Shown here one piece after another: positions 17,471 through 25,028 of a stretch of 64,000 nucleotides of DNA. The translations under genes were made by a program, and so were the position numbers. The stretch's first letter is position 1. The number at the start of each line of letters is the position of its first letter. The DNA lies in contig JBBAAK010000001.1 of NCBI GenBank assembly GCA_041658345.1, positions 124,001 through 188,000 of the forward strand, read 5' to 3'. This DNA comes from JBAZYV01 sp041658345. GTDB lineage: Bacteria; Patescibacteriota; Gracilibacteria; UBA1369; 2-02-FULL-48-14. The notes below the pieces were generated by a model. That model was not told the origin of the DNA. It saw only the letters and a program-made list of their open reading frames with translations, and searched no databases.

Positions 17471-17938
17471 ATGAAAATGCTACAAGAATTAGTTGCCAAC
17501 ATGGTCTCAATTATCACTTTTGGAGCAATTATACAGATTGTGATTGTGGTGATTGTTTCTCAAATCGTGCTCGTTTTTATCAAAAAACCTTCAGGGAGAT
17601 TGTTTGGCATGGCAAAATTTTTAGTTTGGTCTATTGCGTTCGTGCTAATTTTGAGCAACTTAGGATATAATGTTTCGTCCCTAATCGCAGGGCTTGGAAT
17701 TGGAGGTATTGCGCTTGCTCTCGCTGCACAAGAAACTTTGAGTAATGCATTTGCTTCGCTTTCCATCCTTGCGGATAAACCTTTTAAAACCGGAGATAGT
17801 ATAAAGGTAGGCGATCATACCGGCAAAGTGATTTCAATCGGCATCAGATCCACAAGAATAGAAACAGCCAGCGGAACCACTGTGAGCATTCCAAATAAAC
17901 TGGTTGCTTCACTACCCATAGAAAATTTGTCACATTAA
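17471..17938 (+). CDS. Minimal MscS-type mechanosensitive channel protein
   Basis: 155 residues. Two membrane segments (about 10-37 and 42-60) precede the pore-lining TM3, a Gly/Ala-rich helix (G-I-G-G-I-A-L-A-L-A-A-Q-E-T-L-S-N) and the start of the beta domain (D-K-P-F-K-T-G-D-S-I, then I-P-N-K-L-V). The protein stops there; the alpha/beta vestibule that forms the cytoplasmic cage in E. coli MscS (286 residues) is missing. The stop is clean and the next gene follows 8 bp later, so it looks like a naturally short form rather than an assembly break. Probably a pressure-release channel. Confidence 0.85.
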   Translation: MKMLQELVANMVSIITFGAIIQIVIVVIVSQIVLVFIKKPSGRLFGMAKFLVWSIAFVLILSNLGYNVSSLIAGLGIGGIALALAAQETLSNAFASLSILADKPFKTGDSIKVGDHTGKVISIGIRSTRIETASGTTVSIPNKLVASLPIENLSH

Positions 17939-17946
17939 TTTAAAGA

Positions 17947-18648
17947 ATGGTTTTTTTTGCACGCAAATTAGTCAATAAAATTTACCTAACAAAAGACACG
18001 GTTCAGCTTGATTTTGAAAAAGGCGATTTTGACTTTAAAGCCGGGCAATTTATAACTGTTAGTGTGCCTGGTGATGGTGTGCCAATTGCCAGGTCATATT
18101 CTATCGCTTCGTCCCCTCACGAAACCGATTTTTTTTCGCTTTGTGTAAAAGTTGTACCAAACGGAAAAGGCTCAAATTATTTGACAAGTTTAGAGCCCGG
18201 GGAACAGGTTAAATTCGAGGGTCCTTTTGGCACATTTATTATAGATTCGAACAATTCAAAAAAAGATTTGGTTTTTGTGGCAACGGGTGTTGGAATTGCA
18301 CCATTTATGAGCATGATTTTGGATCTAAGCCAAAGGGGAGATGAGCGTAAAATCAGTCTTTATTTTGGTGTGAGGCATAGCGAGGATCTTTTTTATAAAG
18401 ACATTCTTGAAAAATTGGCGCAAGAGAATAGTAATTTAAAGCTTTTTATTAGTCTTTCTCAGCCCGAGGCGAATTGGAGTGGATTAAAAGGCCGTGTTAC
18501 GGAACATTTTGACGATTTGGACATGGCGAATTCTGATTTTTATATCTGTGGAAATGGCGATGCTGTTAAAAACATCTACACTTTGTTAAAGCAAAAAGGT
18601 GCAGTGCGAGAATGCCTACATGTTGAGCAGTTTACGCCTATTGGCTAG
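17947..18648 (+). CDS. Ferredoxin-NADP reductase-like flavoprotein
   Basis: 233 residues, FNR superfamily. FAD domain with R-S-Y-S-I-A-S near 56-62 and a following G-x-x-S/T segment; NAD(P) domain with G-T/V-G-V-G-I-A-P-F and the C-terminal C-G-N-G-D segment. It has no iron-sulfur cluster Cys motif, so it should pass electrons between NAD(P)H and an unknown partner. Follows the mini-MscS gene by 8 bp and ends 43 bp before the left boundary of the integrative element, so it is the last chromosomal gene on this side. Confidence 0.88.
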   Translation: MVFFARKLVNKIYLTKDTVQLDFEKGDFDFKAGQFITVSVPGDGVPIARSYSIASSPHETDFFSLCVKVVPNGKGSNYLTSLEPGEQVKFEGPFGTFIIDSNNSKKDLVFVATGVGIAPFMSMILDLSQRGDERKISLYFGVRHSEDLFYKDILEKLAQENSNLKLFISLSQPEANWSGLKGRVTEHFDDLDMANSDFYICGNGDAVKNIYTLLKQKGAVRECLHVEQFTPIG

Positions 18649-18691
18649 AGCCTTTGCACTGTGCGTTTTGGTGTGGTTGCGCTAAGGCTTT

Positions 18692-18715
18692 TGGTGCCGC
18701 GGGGATTCCAAGTTA
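18692..18715. repeat. attL: 13-bp core repeat plus P' arm
   Basis: Core TGGTGCCGCGGGG (18692-18704) repeats at 29726-29738. The arm GGATTCCAAGTTA (18703-18715) is the exact reverse complement of TAACTTGGAATCC at 29708-29720. The sequence left of 18692 is what originally followed the tRNA. Confidence 0.8.
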
Positions 18716-18812
18716 CCATATGTTAGTATGGGAGGAAAGTCTCACATACAGGCTCCAAGAAATGGATTCACTTGCTGATAAATAAATCTCCTGCGATTAT
18801 GTAGGAAATGAT

Positions 18813-19619
18813 TTGGCAACAATGGCAAAGTTAATCCCAATACCTTTTGAGGGAATAGAAAAACAGGTGTGCATGGCTTCTCCTAGAAACAAGGCCCTCT
18901 ATTCTAAAATTAAGAATCAGCTTGGTAGAGTCGTCTTCAGCCGTGTGTTTCAAGAGAGAGTACTTTATATCCGATCACATATTCTTGGACAAAAGCCCAG
19001 TGGCATCACGAATAGTAGTTTTCCTCTCCACGGCAATGGCTACACTTTCAAAGGAGCCATCAATGATCTTTGCTCAGAGATGAAGCTAGACCTGAGATTA
19101 ACAACATTCATCGCTCATTTTATTGAAACTGGGAATTTTGACTCCAGTAAGTGGGTACAACAAGTTTTTAATATCGGTCCTGAATTTCAAGTTATTGCCG
19201 AGAATCACGGTGTCAGTCTGGTTTGTGGAGAGCGTAAGAATTCTAAATCGTCTCCGTTTATTGTCGATCCTGAACTTGAATTTCTGTTACGACTCTCACC
19301 CTCGGCTACAACAATTGAGGTCATAGAAATGTTTGAGAAAGCAAAAAAAGTCATGAGTGAGACTTTTAATAAGAGGGTCGTGCCTAAAAAACCAGTAAAA
19401 AAGACAAGAAAGAAGCCCTCTATCAAGAATTTCTCAGTCAGTAGAGCTGACCAGAAGGCGTGGCCTTTTGAGCTTATAAATGAGGTCTATTCTCTAAAAA
19501 ATGAGGGGCGGCTTTCTTCAGAAGAAATTGCTCACCAAATCAATAAGAGGTTCAAAAGTAGCTACGGATATTCGGAAATCAACGACATCTGCAAGGAAGG
19601 CAAACGGCTTGGTTACTGA
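18813..19619 (+). CDS. Unknown element protein, possible C-terminal DNA-binding domain
   Basis: 268 residues, first gene of the element. Not recognised. The first two thirds form an unknown globular domain; a basic linker near 188-205 (K-K-P-V-K-K-T-R-K-K-P) leads to a helical end (W-P-F-E-L-I-N-E-V-Y-S-L ... L-S-S-E-E-I-A-H-Q-I-N-K-R-F) that resembles a helix-turn-helix. A TTG start at 18813 is placed 5 nt after an AGGAA; an in-frame ATG at 18822 is the alternative. Being first behind attL, it could be a regulator or excision factor (inference). Confidence 0.65.
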   Translation: MATMAKLIPIPFEGIEKQVCMASPRNKALYSKIKNQLGRVVFSRVFQERVLYIRSHILGQKPSGITNSSFPLHGNGYTFKGAINDLCSEMKLDLRLTTFIAHFIETGNFDSSKWVQQVFNIGPEFQVIAENHGVSLVCGERKNSKSSPFIVDPELEFLLRLSPSATTIEVIEMFEKAKKVMSETFNKRVVPKKPVKKTRKKPSIKNFSVSRADQKAWPFELINEVYSLKNEGRLSSEEIAHQINKRFKSSYGYSEINDICKEGKRLGY

Positions 19620-19710
19620 TTCCCCCGCCTAGGAACAAAGTATTTTTTTCTGTTCCTATTTTGACGAGCTTCCTCTCAATAATCTTGAGGCAAGCTGTTT
19701 TTGAAAAATT

Positions 19711-19872
19711 ATGTCCCACGCCTTGTCAGTCTCGGAGAGGAAGCAAGTCTACCCTGAACTAAAATGGGAATTTGTTTACTGTGAAGATCAATCGGAAGTC
19801 GACAAGGCCACAGAGGAGGTTGCAACATTGCTACTTTTACTCGCAAAGAAGCAAAAAGTCATTAGCCTTTAA
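19711..19872 (+). CDS. Small 53-residue element protein
   Basis: A short reading frame with an ordinary amino-acid mix (many Glu, Val and Lys, Tyr-Pro-Glu-Leu-Lys-Trp, then a Leu-rich helix near 40-45 and a Lys/Gln tail). Its TAA ends 4 bp before the ATG at 19877, a normal operon spacing. It occupies the same DNA as the N-terminal extension of the longer frame that begins with TTG at 19772; that extension is Arg/Gln/Ser-rich and looks non-coding, so the small frame is preferred. Function unknown. Confidence 0.5.
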   Translation: MSHALSVSERKQVYPELKWEFVYCEDQSEVDKATEEVATLLLLLAKKQKVISL

Positions 19873-19876
19873 AAAT

Positions 19877-20329
19877 ATGCAAATTCTTAATTCGCCCGAC
19901 TTGCCGAAGAATAGATATGGAGTTCACAAGGTTACTCAAAGGAAAACTGAAACTTTTATGCTTTTCCCTGCTCACTGTGTAGAACAAATTCAACGTGAGA
20001 TCAAAGCCATGCCCACCCCCTCTGAAGAACTGACCCTTCAACTTAAAACGAAATATCCTCACCTGTCAGCGCAGCGATCCACGTTTTCTAAAAATACAAA
20101 CGATAAAATCAGTTATGGTGGGCATGGTTTGGTTCAATATCGCCGTTCACCCTATCTCTGGCACATATATAAATTCACAGATAATAACTACTCAAAAATC
20201 GAGATCGGCTCCTTTTTTGATTCCAAAGAACGTTCAGCAGATCAAGCCATTCGAGAAAGCATACGAATACTTGAGAAAGTGACCTTCGGGGTTCGGCATG
20301 TTGACGCACACCAACACTCTTTGAAGTGA
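19877..20329 (+). CDS. Unknown 150-residue element protein
   Basis: Start set at the ATG 4 bp after the small upstream gene rather than the in-frame TTG at 19772. Basic N-terminus (P-K-N-R-Y-G-V-H-K-V-T-Q-R-K-T-E), a Thr/Leu-rich middle and a C-terminal part with Y-L-W-H-I-Y-K-F followed by I-E-I-G-S-F-F and a helix (S-A-D-Q-A-I-R-E-S-I-R-I-L). No known motif. An inverted repeat (ACTGTCA at 20329-20335, TGACAGT at 20353-20359) overlaps and follows its stop. Confidence 0.6.
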   Translation: MQILNSPDLPKNRYGVHKVTQRKTETFMLFPAHCVEQIQREIKAMPTPSEELTLQLKTKYPHLSAQRSTFSKNTNDKISYGGHGLVQYRRSPYLWHIYKFTDNNYSKIEIGSFFDSKERSADQAIRESIRILEKVTFGVRHVDAHQHSLK

Positions 20330-20386
20330 CTGTCAAAAATAATACCCTCCCCTGACAGTTCAAAATACACCTTGGAATCAAAAAAA

Positions 20387-20404
20387 ATACAGTGCCCCCT
20401 GTAT
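20387..20404. promoter_or_regulatory. Inverted repeat upstream of the 20.5-kb gene
   Basis: ATACAG (20387-20392) and CTGTAT (20399-20404) form a 6-bp inverted repeat about 50 bp before the ATG at 20453. TTGACT (near 20417) between them could be a -35. Possible operator; weak. Confidence 0.25.
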
Positions 20405-20452
20405 ATAAAGGCTGTGTCTTGACTGAGTGGTTCATATGCTTACCCATAGAAA

Positions 20453-21196
20453 ATGGATTCCACGCCTCATACCAATATCCACAGCCTAAGTTCTTCCTCT
20501 GGAAGGCAAATGTTCTACGTAGAGCACTTGCATGCTCGTGGAAAAAAGCCCGTCTACGTGGAAAGAAAAACAGAAATAGAGCCTACAGATGCTAAGGCAG
20601 TGCGTGCTTATGATGAGGGCTATCTTTTCCACCTCTTTTGTTGTGTGAATGGGCGCATCCCTGAGTTGCTGAAATTTATTGAGACGCTTCCCGTAGAAAG
20701 CCGTGCTCGTATCCCCAGGCAGGCTACACTTTATAAAATTGCCAATCAGAATGACTGGAGAATACGTTTTGAAGAAATACGAAAAAAGATCAGAGAGGAC
20801 TTGAATTCACGGAATGCCCTCACTTACGCAAAAATTGATCAATTTGCCTCGTACTTTATGCAAGGTGTCATTATGCGTGCGGTCAAGTCATTACGAGAAG
20901 AAAACTTCAATGACTTCAACTATAAGGATTTGAAGGCCATTTGGTCGATGTCGAGAGTGGAGCGTGGTTTGGCTGATAGTGTTCCTTATCGAGACCAAAA
21001 CCATTCTCTTTACAGGGAGCAGATTGAAGAGTTGAATCGACAGCAAAAGTATATGGATTCAAGCGGAGGTGCTGAGTTCTATGACAGGCTCAAAGATATG
21101 ACCCCAGAGGAAGGTAAGCGTTTTAGACGTCTTTTCCTTGGTGATGACTCTAACGATGATGGAATCCCAAGCATCATCAGGAGGAACAGAACATAA
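20453..21196 (+). CDS. Unknown element protein, weakly small-terminase-like
   Basis: 247 residues. After a Ser-rich start, the segment I-P-R-Q-A-T-L-Y-K-I-A-N-Q-N-D-W-R-I-R-F-E near 80-100 resembles the helix-turn-helix plus Trp-Arg pattern of phage small terminase subunits and related DNA-binding proteins; the rest is helical and charged with a basic R-R-N-R-T end. The likeness is weak, and there is no large terminase, portal or capsid gene nearby, so a regulatory DNA-binding role is as likely. It is followed by the structured RNA. Confidence 0.6.
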   Translation: MDSTPHTNIHSLSSSSGRQMFYVEHLHARGKKPVYVERKTEIEPTDAKAVRAYDEGYLFHLFCCVNGRIPELLKFIETLPVESRARIPRQATLYKIANQNDWRIRFEEIRKKIREDLNSRNALTYAKIDQFASYFMQGVIMRAVKSLREENFNDFNYKDLKAIWSMSRVERGLADSVPYRDQNHSLYREQIEELNRQQKYMDSSGGAEFYDRLKDMTPEEGKRFRRLFLGDDSNDDGIPSIIRRNRT

Positions 21197-21224
21197 AACC
21201 TCTGGAAAGGGTCAGTAATTCAGG

Positions 21225-21230
21225 TATAAT
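21225..21230 (+). promoter_or_regulatory. -10 element of the structured RNA
   Basis: Perfect TATAAT preceded by GG; expected +1 coincides with the first G of the outer stem (21237). The -35 at 17 bp (21202-21207, CTGGAA) is poor. Confidence 0.5.
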
Positions 21231-21236
21231 GGTGTC

Positions 21237-21395
21237 GAGCCATCAATTATTTCTTAATGCTAAGTAGCATTTTTGTATCTTATACAAATTTCGTTTTGCA
21301 ACAACGGCAAGCTCGGACGGGTGCTCCGATCATCGTTGTTGCAAAGCTTTGGCTAAGTAATGATTGATGGCTCAATCGGACGCCTGTCCTTTTTG
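21237..21395 (+). ncRNA. Candidate structured RNA with its own promoter
   Basis: A TATAAT (21225-21230) sits 6 nt before an 11-bp outer stem, GAGCCATCAAT (21237-21247) pairing with ATTGATGGCTC (21363-21373). Inside are hairpin A (TTTGTAT 21272-21278 / ATACAAA 21282-21288) and hairpin B (12 bp, TTTGCAACAACG 21295-21306 / CGTTGTTGCAAA 21334-21345, topped by TCGGA/TCCGA). A direct GCTAAGTA repeat (21259-21266, 21352-21359) flanks the inner part. A short GGAC/GTCC hairpin and a T-run (21378-21395) could end the transcript. The region has no reading frame. No known RNA family is recognised. Confidence 0.6.
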
Positions 21396-21418
21396 CCTTA
21401 CTATCTAATCCAAAAGTT

Positions 21419-22345
21419 ATGCAAAAGAAAAAACTAATCATTATAGCTGTCTCTGTAATTATATTATTGATCCCTTTTATTTTTGTTTTAGCAAAGTGGC
21501 ATCAAGAAAAGACTATAGAGACTGAGATCCAGTATGTAAAAGATGAAATCGCTTCAGATCGTTTTGCAGAATACCATATTAAATATCTTAGGACTCAAGA
21601 AGCCAAAGATTTTGCAGAAACAGCACTTTCGGCGTATGAAGAGATGAAAGAAGCTTATCCAGAACCTATTATCACTATAATCAACGCATATGAAATGAAA
21701 GAAGCCGAGAGGTCTGCTCGTGATGAGAATTTTGCGCCAATAACAGAGCACTTTACTCAAAATGTCATTGAAACTGGGAATGGAGATGCGGAATTCACGC
21801 TTCAATTCACGGTAGATCCTAATGAGGACGCTGAGAATAGTTCTCCATGTGAGGTATTTGTGAGCAGACTATCTGCGAAAGAGGAGGTTACGGAGATCGA
21901 TGATGAGGGGATTTACTCTTACACCTTTACACTCAGTACATTGGAGAACGAGCTAGAGCTTATTGCTAAAAACAAATATAAACAGACCACCTTTGACATG
22001 TTGATCGTTCGTGAAGAAAACCAAGAAGAAAGAGAACGCCGATTGGCTAGTGAGGAGGCCACTCGAGAAGCTGAAAGAGTAGTTCGAGAATGGGAGCAAT
22101 CAGAGGCAGGACAGATATGCTCGAGGCATCCAGACTGGACTGACACAGAATGTACTCAGGTGGCGGATGGGAGAATATGGATAGGTATGGCTTATGAAAT
22201 GATAGTTGAACAGATAGGAAATCCAAATTCGAGTACGCCCTCCAATTATGGATATGGGACCGAATGGCAATGGTGTTGGTGGTATAGGACACCGAGCTGT
22301 TTCTATGACGATGATAATGATGGACTTATAGACTCTTACAACTAG
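21419..22345 (+). CDS. Membrane-anchored protein with SmpA/BamE-like C-terminal domain
   Basis: 308 residues. A single N-terminal membrane anchor (about 6-25, K-K-K-L then Ile/Val-rich), an extended Glu-rich extracytoplasmic region with beta-type segments (about 110-190), a short Glu/Arg coiled coil (about 198-225), and a C-terminal module W-I-G-M-A-Y-E-M-I-V-E-Q-I-G-N-P with Trp/Cys residues, which resembles the small SmpA/OmlA (BamE-like) fold. It ends in an Asp-rich D-D-D-N-D-G-L-I-D calcium-loop-like motif. The gene follows the structured RNA by 24 bp. Function unknown. Confidence 0.65.
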   Translation: MQKKKLIIIAVSVIILLIPFIFVLAKWHQEKTIETEIQYVKDEIASDRFAEYHIKYLRTQEAKDFAETALSAYEEMKEAYPEPIITIINAYEMKEAERSARDENFAPITEHFTQNVIETGNGDAEFTLQFTVDPNEDAENSSPCEVFVSRLSAKEEVTEIDDEGIYSYTFTLSTLENELELIAKNKYKQTTFDMLIVREENQEERERRLASEEATREAERVVREWEQSEAGQICSRHPDWTDTECTQVADGRIWIGMAYEMIVEQIGNPNSSTPSNYGYGTEWQWCWWYRTPSCFYDDDNDGLIDSYN

Positions 22346-22541
22346 AACTATAGCCTCTGCATTGAGACATAAAGGCATCTAGCAAAGTTGATCCAACTAT
22401 AAATACATATCTCTTTCCTAGGCGATAATTTTACATAGTTGAGGGCAATCCAGATATGAGGACCGTTTTAGAGCGGAAAATTTGGTCATGGTGTTTTTTT
22501 GATTGAATGATAGAATTAAGGTCCTTTTTGATTTCAAGAAT

Positions 22542-24542
22542 ATGGCGACTAGGGAATTTGAGGTTGAGCTCTCTGAGCCACATTTGAAAAACATATACAA
22601 AGGGGCTAGCCCATATCAGGCGATTGCTGAGTTGATCTGGAACTCTTTAGATGCTGATGCTAATCGAGTTAAATTATCTTTCAAAAGAAATGCACTCGGC
22701 GGGTTGGAGGAAATTGTCATTTCGGATGACGGGCATGGGATACCTAACGATGAGGTAGAGGCGGATTTTGGTTTGCTTGGCAAATCACCTAAAGCTTTGA
22801 AAGAAAAGAGTCCAGGGAATAGGTTCTATCATGGTAAAAAAGGGCAGGGAAGGTATTTTGCGTTTGCTTTGGGTAGCAAGGTGTCTTGGAAAAGTACGTC
22901 GAGATTTAATGATCAACTGTCTCAGTTTACCATTCAAGGTGATGCTGTTGACAACTTAAAGAAGTTTATTTGCGTGGATGCGTCAGTTTCGGACACGTCT
23001 TTAAAAAATGGGGTTCGAGTAGAAATAACAAATTTGACTCAAAAAACTCAGAGTTTAGAAATTGAAGAACTGCGTAGAGAGCTAACTGCTCAATTTGCGT
23101 TTTATATACGAGCTTACGGTAAAAATAAAATTAATATAGAGGTTGATAATGAAGTACTGGATACAGAGGCTGGAATTATTGCAGATCGAACGGAACGTTT
23201 TACTATAAAAAAGGTGCTTCCAGGTGGCAGAATTTTAGAGGAGGACTTCGAAGTTGCAATGTTTCATTGGAAAGATATAGGTATTAGGAAGAGATTTTTA
23301 TGCGGGGAAAATGGAAATGTCCTTCTTGAGGATGAAAAAACTGGTGTTCGGGCGAAGAGCTTTGGGCATTCCGTTTATGTTTGTGGGGCCTATCTGGACA
23401 AGCAAGAGGAGGAAAATACTATGGGGTTGTTTTATGGTGATTACATCTATTCGGAATTGCAAGATGAGCTTGAGAAAAGACTCAAAAAGTTTTTAAGAAC
23501 TGTTTTAGCTGATAAAGCGCAAAGCAAACTAAAACATATTAAGGAGTCTAAGGCTTATCCCTATAAAGAAGACCCTAAAACACCTTTAGAAGAGGCCAAG
23601 ATTCAGGTTTTTGATATATATTTGGCTGAAATGCTGGAGTCTCCAAAAAATCCATTGGGCAGTAGCACTGATATAGATATGGTAATCCTTCATCTACTCA
23701 AGGATGCTATGGAAAAAAATCCAAAAAATATAATCAAGATTCTTCAAGAAATTCTAAACCTTACTGATGAAGATATCATGGCTCTTGCTGGACTACTTGA
23801 GGATTACTCTTTAGCTAGCATTATTAAGGCATCCAGAACTGTTCTTGATAGGCTCAGTTTTATGTCAGAGCTTGAACATATTTTGTTTGATCCAGAGGCG
23901 AAAAGTATCGTTTTAGAGAGAAGTCATTTGCATAAAATACTTGAAAATGAAACATGGGTTTTTGGAGATCATTTTGAGCTTGGGAATAGTGATCAATCTC
24001 TGAAAAATGTTCTTAAAACTCACTTGTCTCATCTTGGGCAGGACGTCAAGATTGCAGATGAGGTCCCTCTTGATGGTGAGAATAAAGTTCTTGATATCGT
24101 TCTCAGTAAACTCTTTCAGAGGGGAGAAAGAGCGCGCGATTACTTGGTGATTGAGTTGAAGCGTCCAGGTTCAGTCCTAGGCAGAAAAGAACTTGCTCAG
24201 ATTGAAGATTATGCCAGTTACGTTTCTGGAGATAAACGTTTTGATAAAGATAACTGTAAATGGACTTTTATACTCATTGGGAATGAAATAGGGAAAGATA
24301 TTCTTACACGCACTCAAGGAATACCTAGGGGGAAGGTTATCGATGGAGAAAAACAGAATGTGAAGTACGATGTTTGGGCAATCGAATGGAGTCAACTGCT
24401 TCACGAACAGCATTGTAAATACCAGTTTATTAAAGAAAAATTAGACCAGTGTGATGATAGGCCTGAAAATCTTGAATATCTTAAAAAACATTACAGTGAG
24501 TTTTTGCCTAGGAGTTTACTCGACGAGGTTAGGGAAGAATAG
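22542..24542 (+). CDS. GHKL ATPase fused to Shedu/DUF4263-like nuclease
   Basis: 666 residues from the ATG at 22542 (a TTG at 22503 is the alternative). The N-terminal GHKL (Hsp90/MutL-type) ATP site is complete: E30-x3-N34-x2-D37 (A-E-L-I-W-N-S-L-D-A-D), D-D-G-H-G-I, and G-K-K-G-Q-G-R-Y-F-A-F. A transducer-like domain and a helical middle follow. The C-terminal part has V-L-D-I-V-L, then V-I-E-L-K-R-P and Q-I-E-D-Y, the D...ExK...Q order of PD-(D/E)xK nucleases of the DUF4263 type. The fusion suggests ATP-gated DNA cleavage, likely anti-phage defence (inference). Confidence 0.8.
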   Translation: MATREFEVELSEPHLKNIYKGASPYQAIAELIWNSLDADANRVKLSFKRNALGGLEEIVISDDGHGIPNDEVEADFGLLGKSPKALKEKSPGNRFYHGKKGQGRYFAFALGSKVSWKSTSRFNDQLSQFTIQGDAVDNLKKFICVDASVSDTSLKNGVRVEITNLTQKTQSLEIEELRRELTAQFAFYIRAYGKNKINIEVDNEVLDTEAGIIADRTERFTIKKVLPGGRILEEDFEVAMFHWKDIGIRKRFLCGENGNVLLEDEKTGVRAKSFGHSVYVCGAYLDKQEEENTMGLFYGDYIYSELQDELEKRLKKFLRTVLADKAQSKLKHIKESKAYPYKEDPKTPLEEAKIQVFDIYLAEMLESPKNPLGSSTDIDMVILHLLKDAMEKNPKNIIKILQEILNLTDEDIMALAGLLEDYSLASIIKASRTVLDRLSFMSELEHILFDPEAKSIVLERSHLHKILENETWVFGDHFELGNSDQSLKNVLKTHLSHLGQDVKIADEVPLDGENKVLDIVLSKLFQRGERARDYLVIELKRPGSVLGRKELAQIEDYASYVSGDKRFDKDNCKWTFILIGNEIGKDILTRTQGIPRGKVIDGEKQNVKYDVWAIEWSQLLHEQHCKYQFIKEKLDQCDDRPENLEYLKKHYSEFLPRSLLDEVREE

Positions 24543-24574
24543 GATGTTGGGTAGTAAAATTCCTTGCATTAGCT

Positions 24575-24584
24575 CCTGTACAGG
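24575..24584. promoter_or_regulatory. 10-bp perfect palindrome before DUF488 gene
   Basis: CCTGTACAGG in the 117-bp gap between the GHKL gene and the DUF488 gene; a possible operator. Nothing else is seen in this gap. Confidence 0.25.
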
Positions 24585-24659
24585 TTAAACTTAAATCAGA
24601 TCGGACGACTCTTTGTAAATCCTCAGTGCGCTTGTTCGTACATTCTTAACGCTTTTTCA

Positions 24660-25028
24660 ATGTTTACTTGTTTCACCTTGGGGCATGGTTCACGCTCTTT
24701 CACTGACTTGATCGATTTACTTTTGACAGTGGATTTTGAACTCCTTGTGGACGTTCGAAGTCGTCCACGGTCTAGGTATCCTTGGTTTAATAAATCGCGA
24801 TTTGATGCTGTACTCGGTGATCATTATCTATGGATGCCTATTCTCGGTGGACTTGATAAGGGCATAACTGAAGTGCAGTTCCAGAATGGTATTGATGATT
24901 TGATCAAACTCGCCCAATCAAAACGAATCGTACTCATGTGTAGCGAGAAAGATTTTAGAAAATGCCATCGACATACGAAGTTGGAGCCTGAATTGAGGCT
25001 TCGCGGATTTAACGTCATTCACTTATGA
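24660..25028 (+). CDS. DUF488 family protein
   Basis: 122 residues with the family pattern: T-L-G-H-G-S-R-S-F near 7-15, L-V-D-V-R-S-R-P-x-S-R at about 29-39, F-N near 43, and the C-terminal M-C-S-E-K-D-x-x-x-C-H-R. DUF488 proteins are small, of unproven function, and are often found beside DNA-modification or defence genes. It is translationally coupled to the small resolvase (ATGA overlap 25025-25028), which is unusual and hints at a joint role in element maintenance or defence (inference). A shorter C-terminus than usual may result from the coupling. Confidence 0.8.
   Translation: MFTCFTLGHGSRSFTDLIDLLLTVDFELLVDVRSRPRSRYPWFNKSRFDAVLGDHYLWMPILGGLDKGITEVQFQNGIDDLIKLAQSKRIVLMCSEKDFRKCHRHTKLEPELRLRGFNVIHL

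Noticed and set aside
20371..20379. CTTGGAATC, a 9-base match to the att arms, as a third integrase site.
   Set aside because: A single 9-mer is expected by chance fairly often in 11 kb on both strands, and no second half-site is present.
20453..21196. Prophage, based on a small-terminase-like protein.
   Set aside because: The likeness is weak and no large terminase, portal, capsid or tail gene is in the island.
21237..21373. A retron (msr-msd type RNA).
   Set aside because: The terminal inverted repeat fits loosely, but there is no reverse transcriptase gene in the island.
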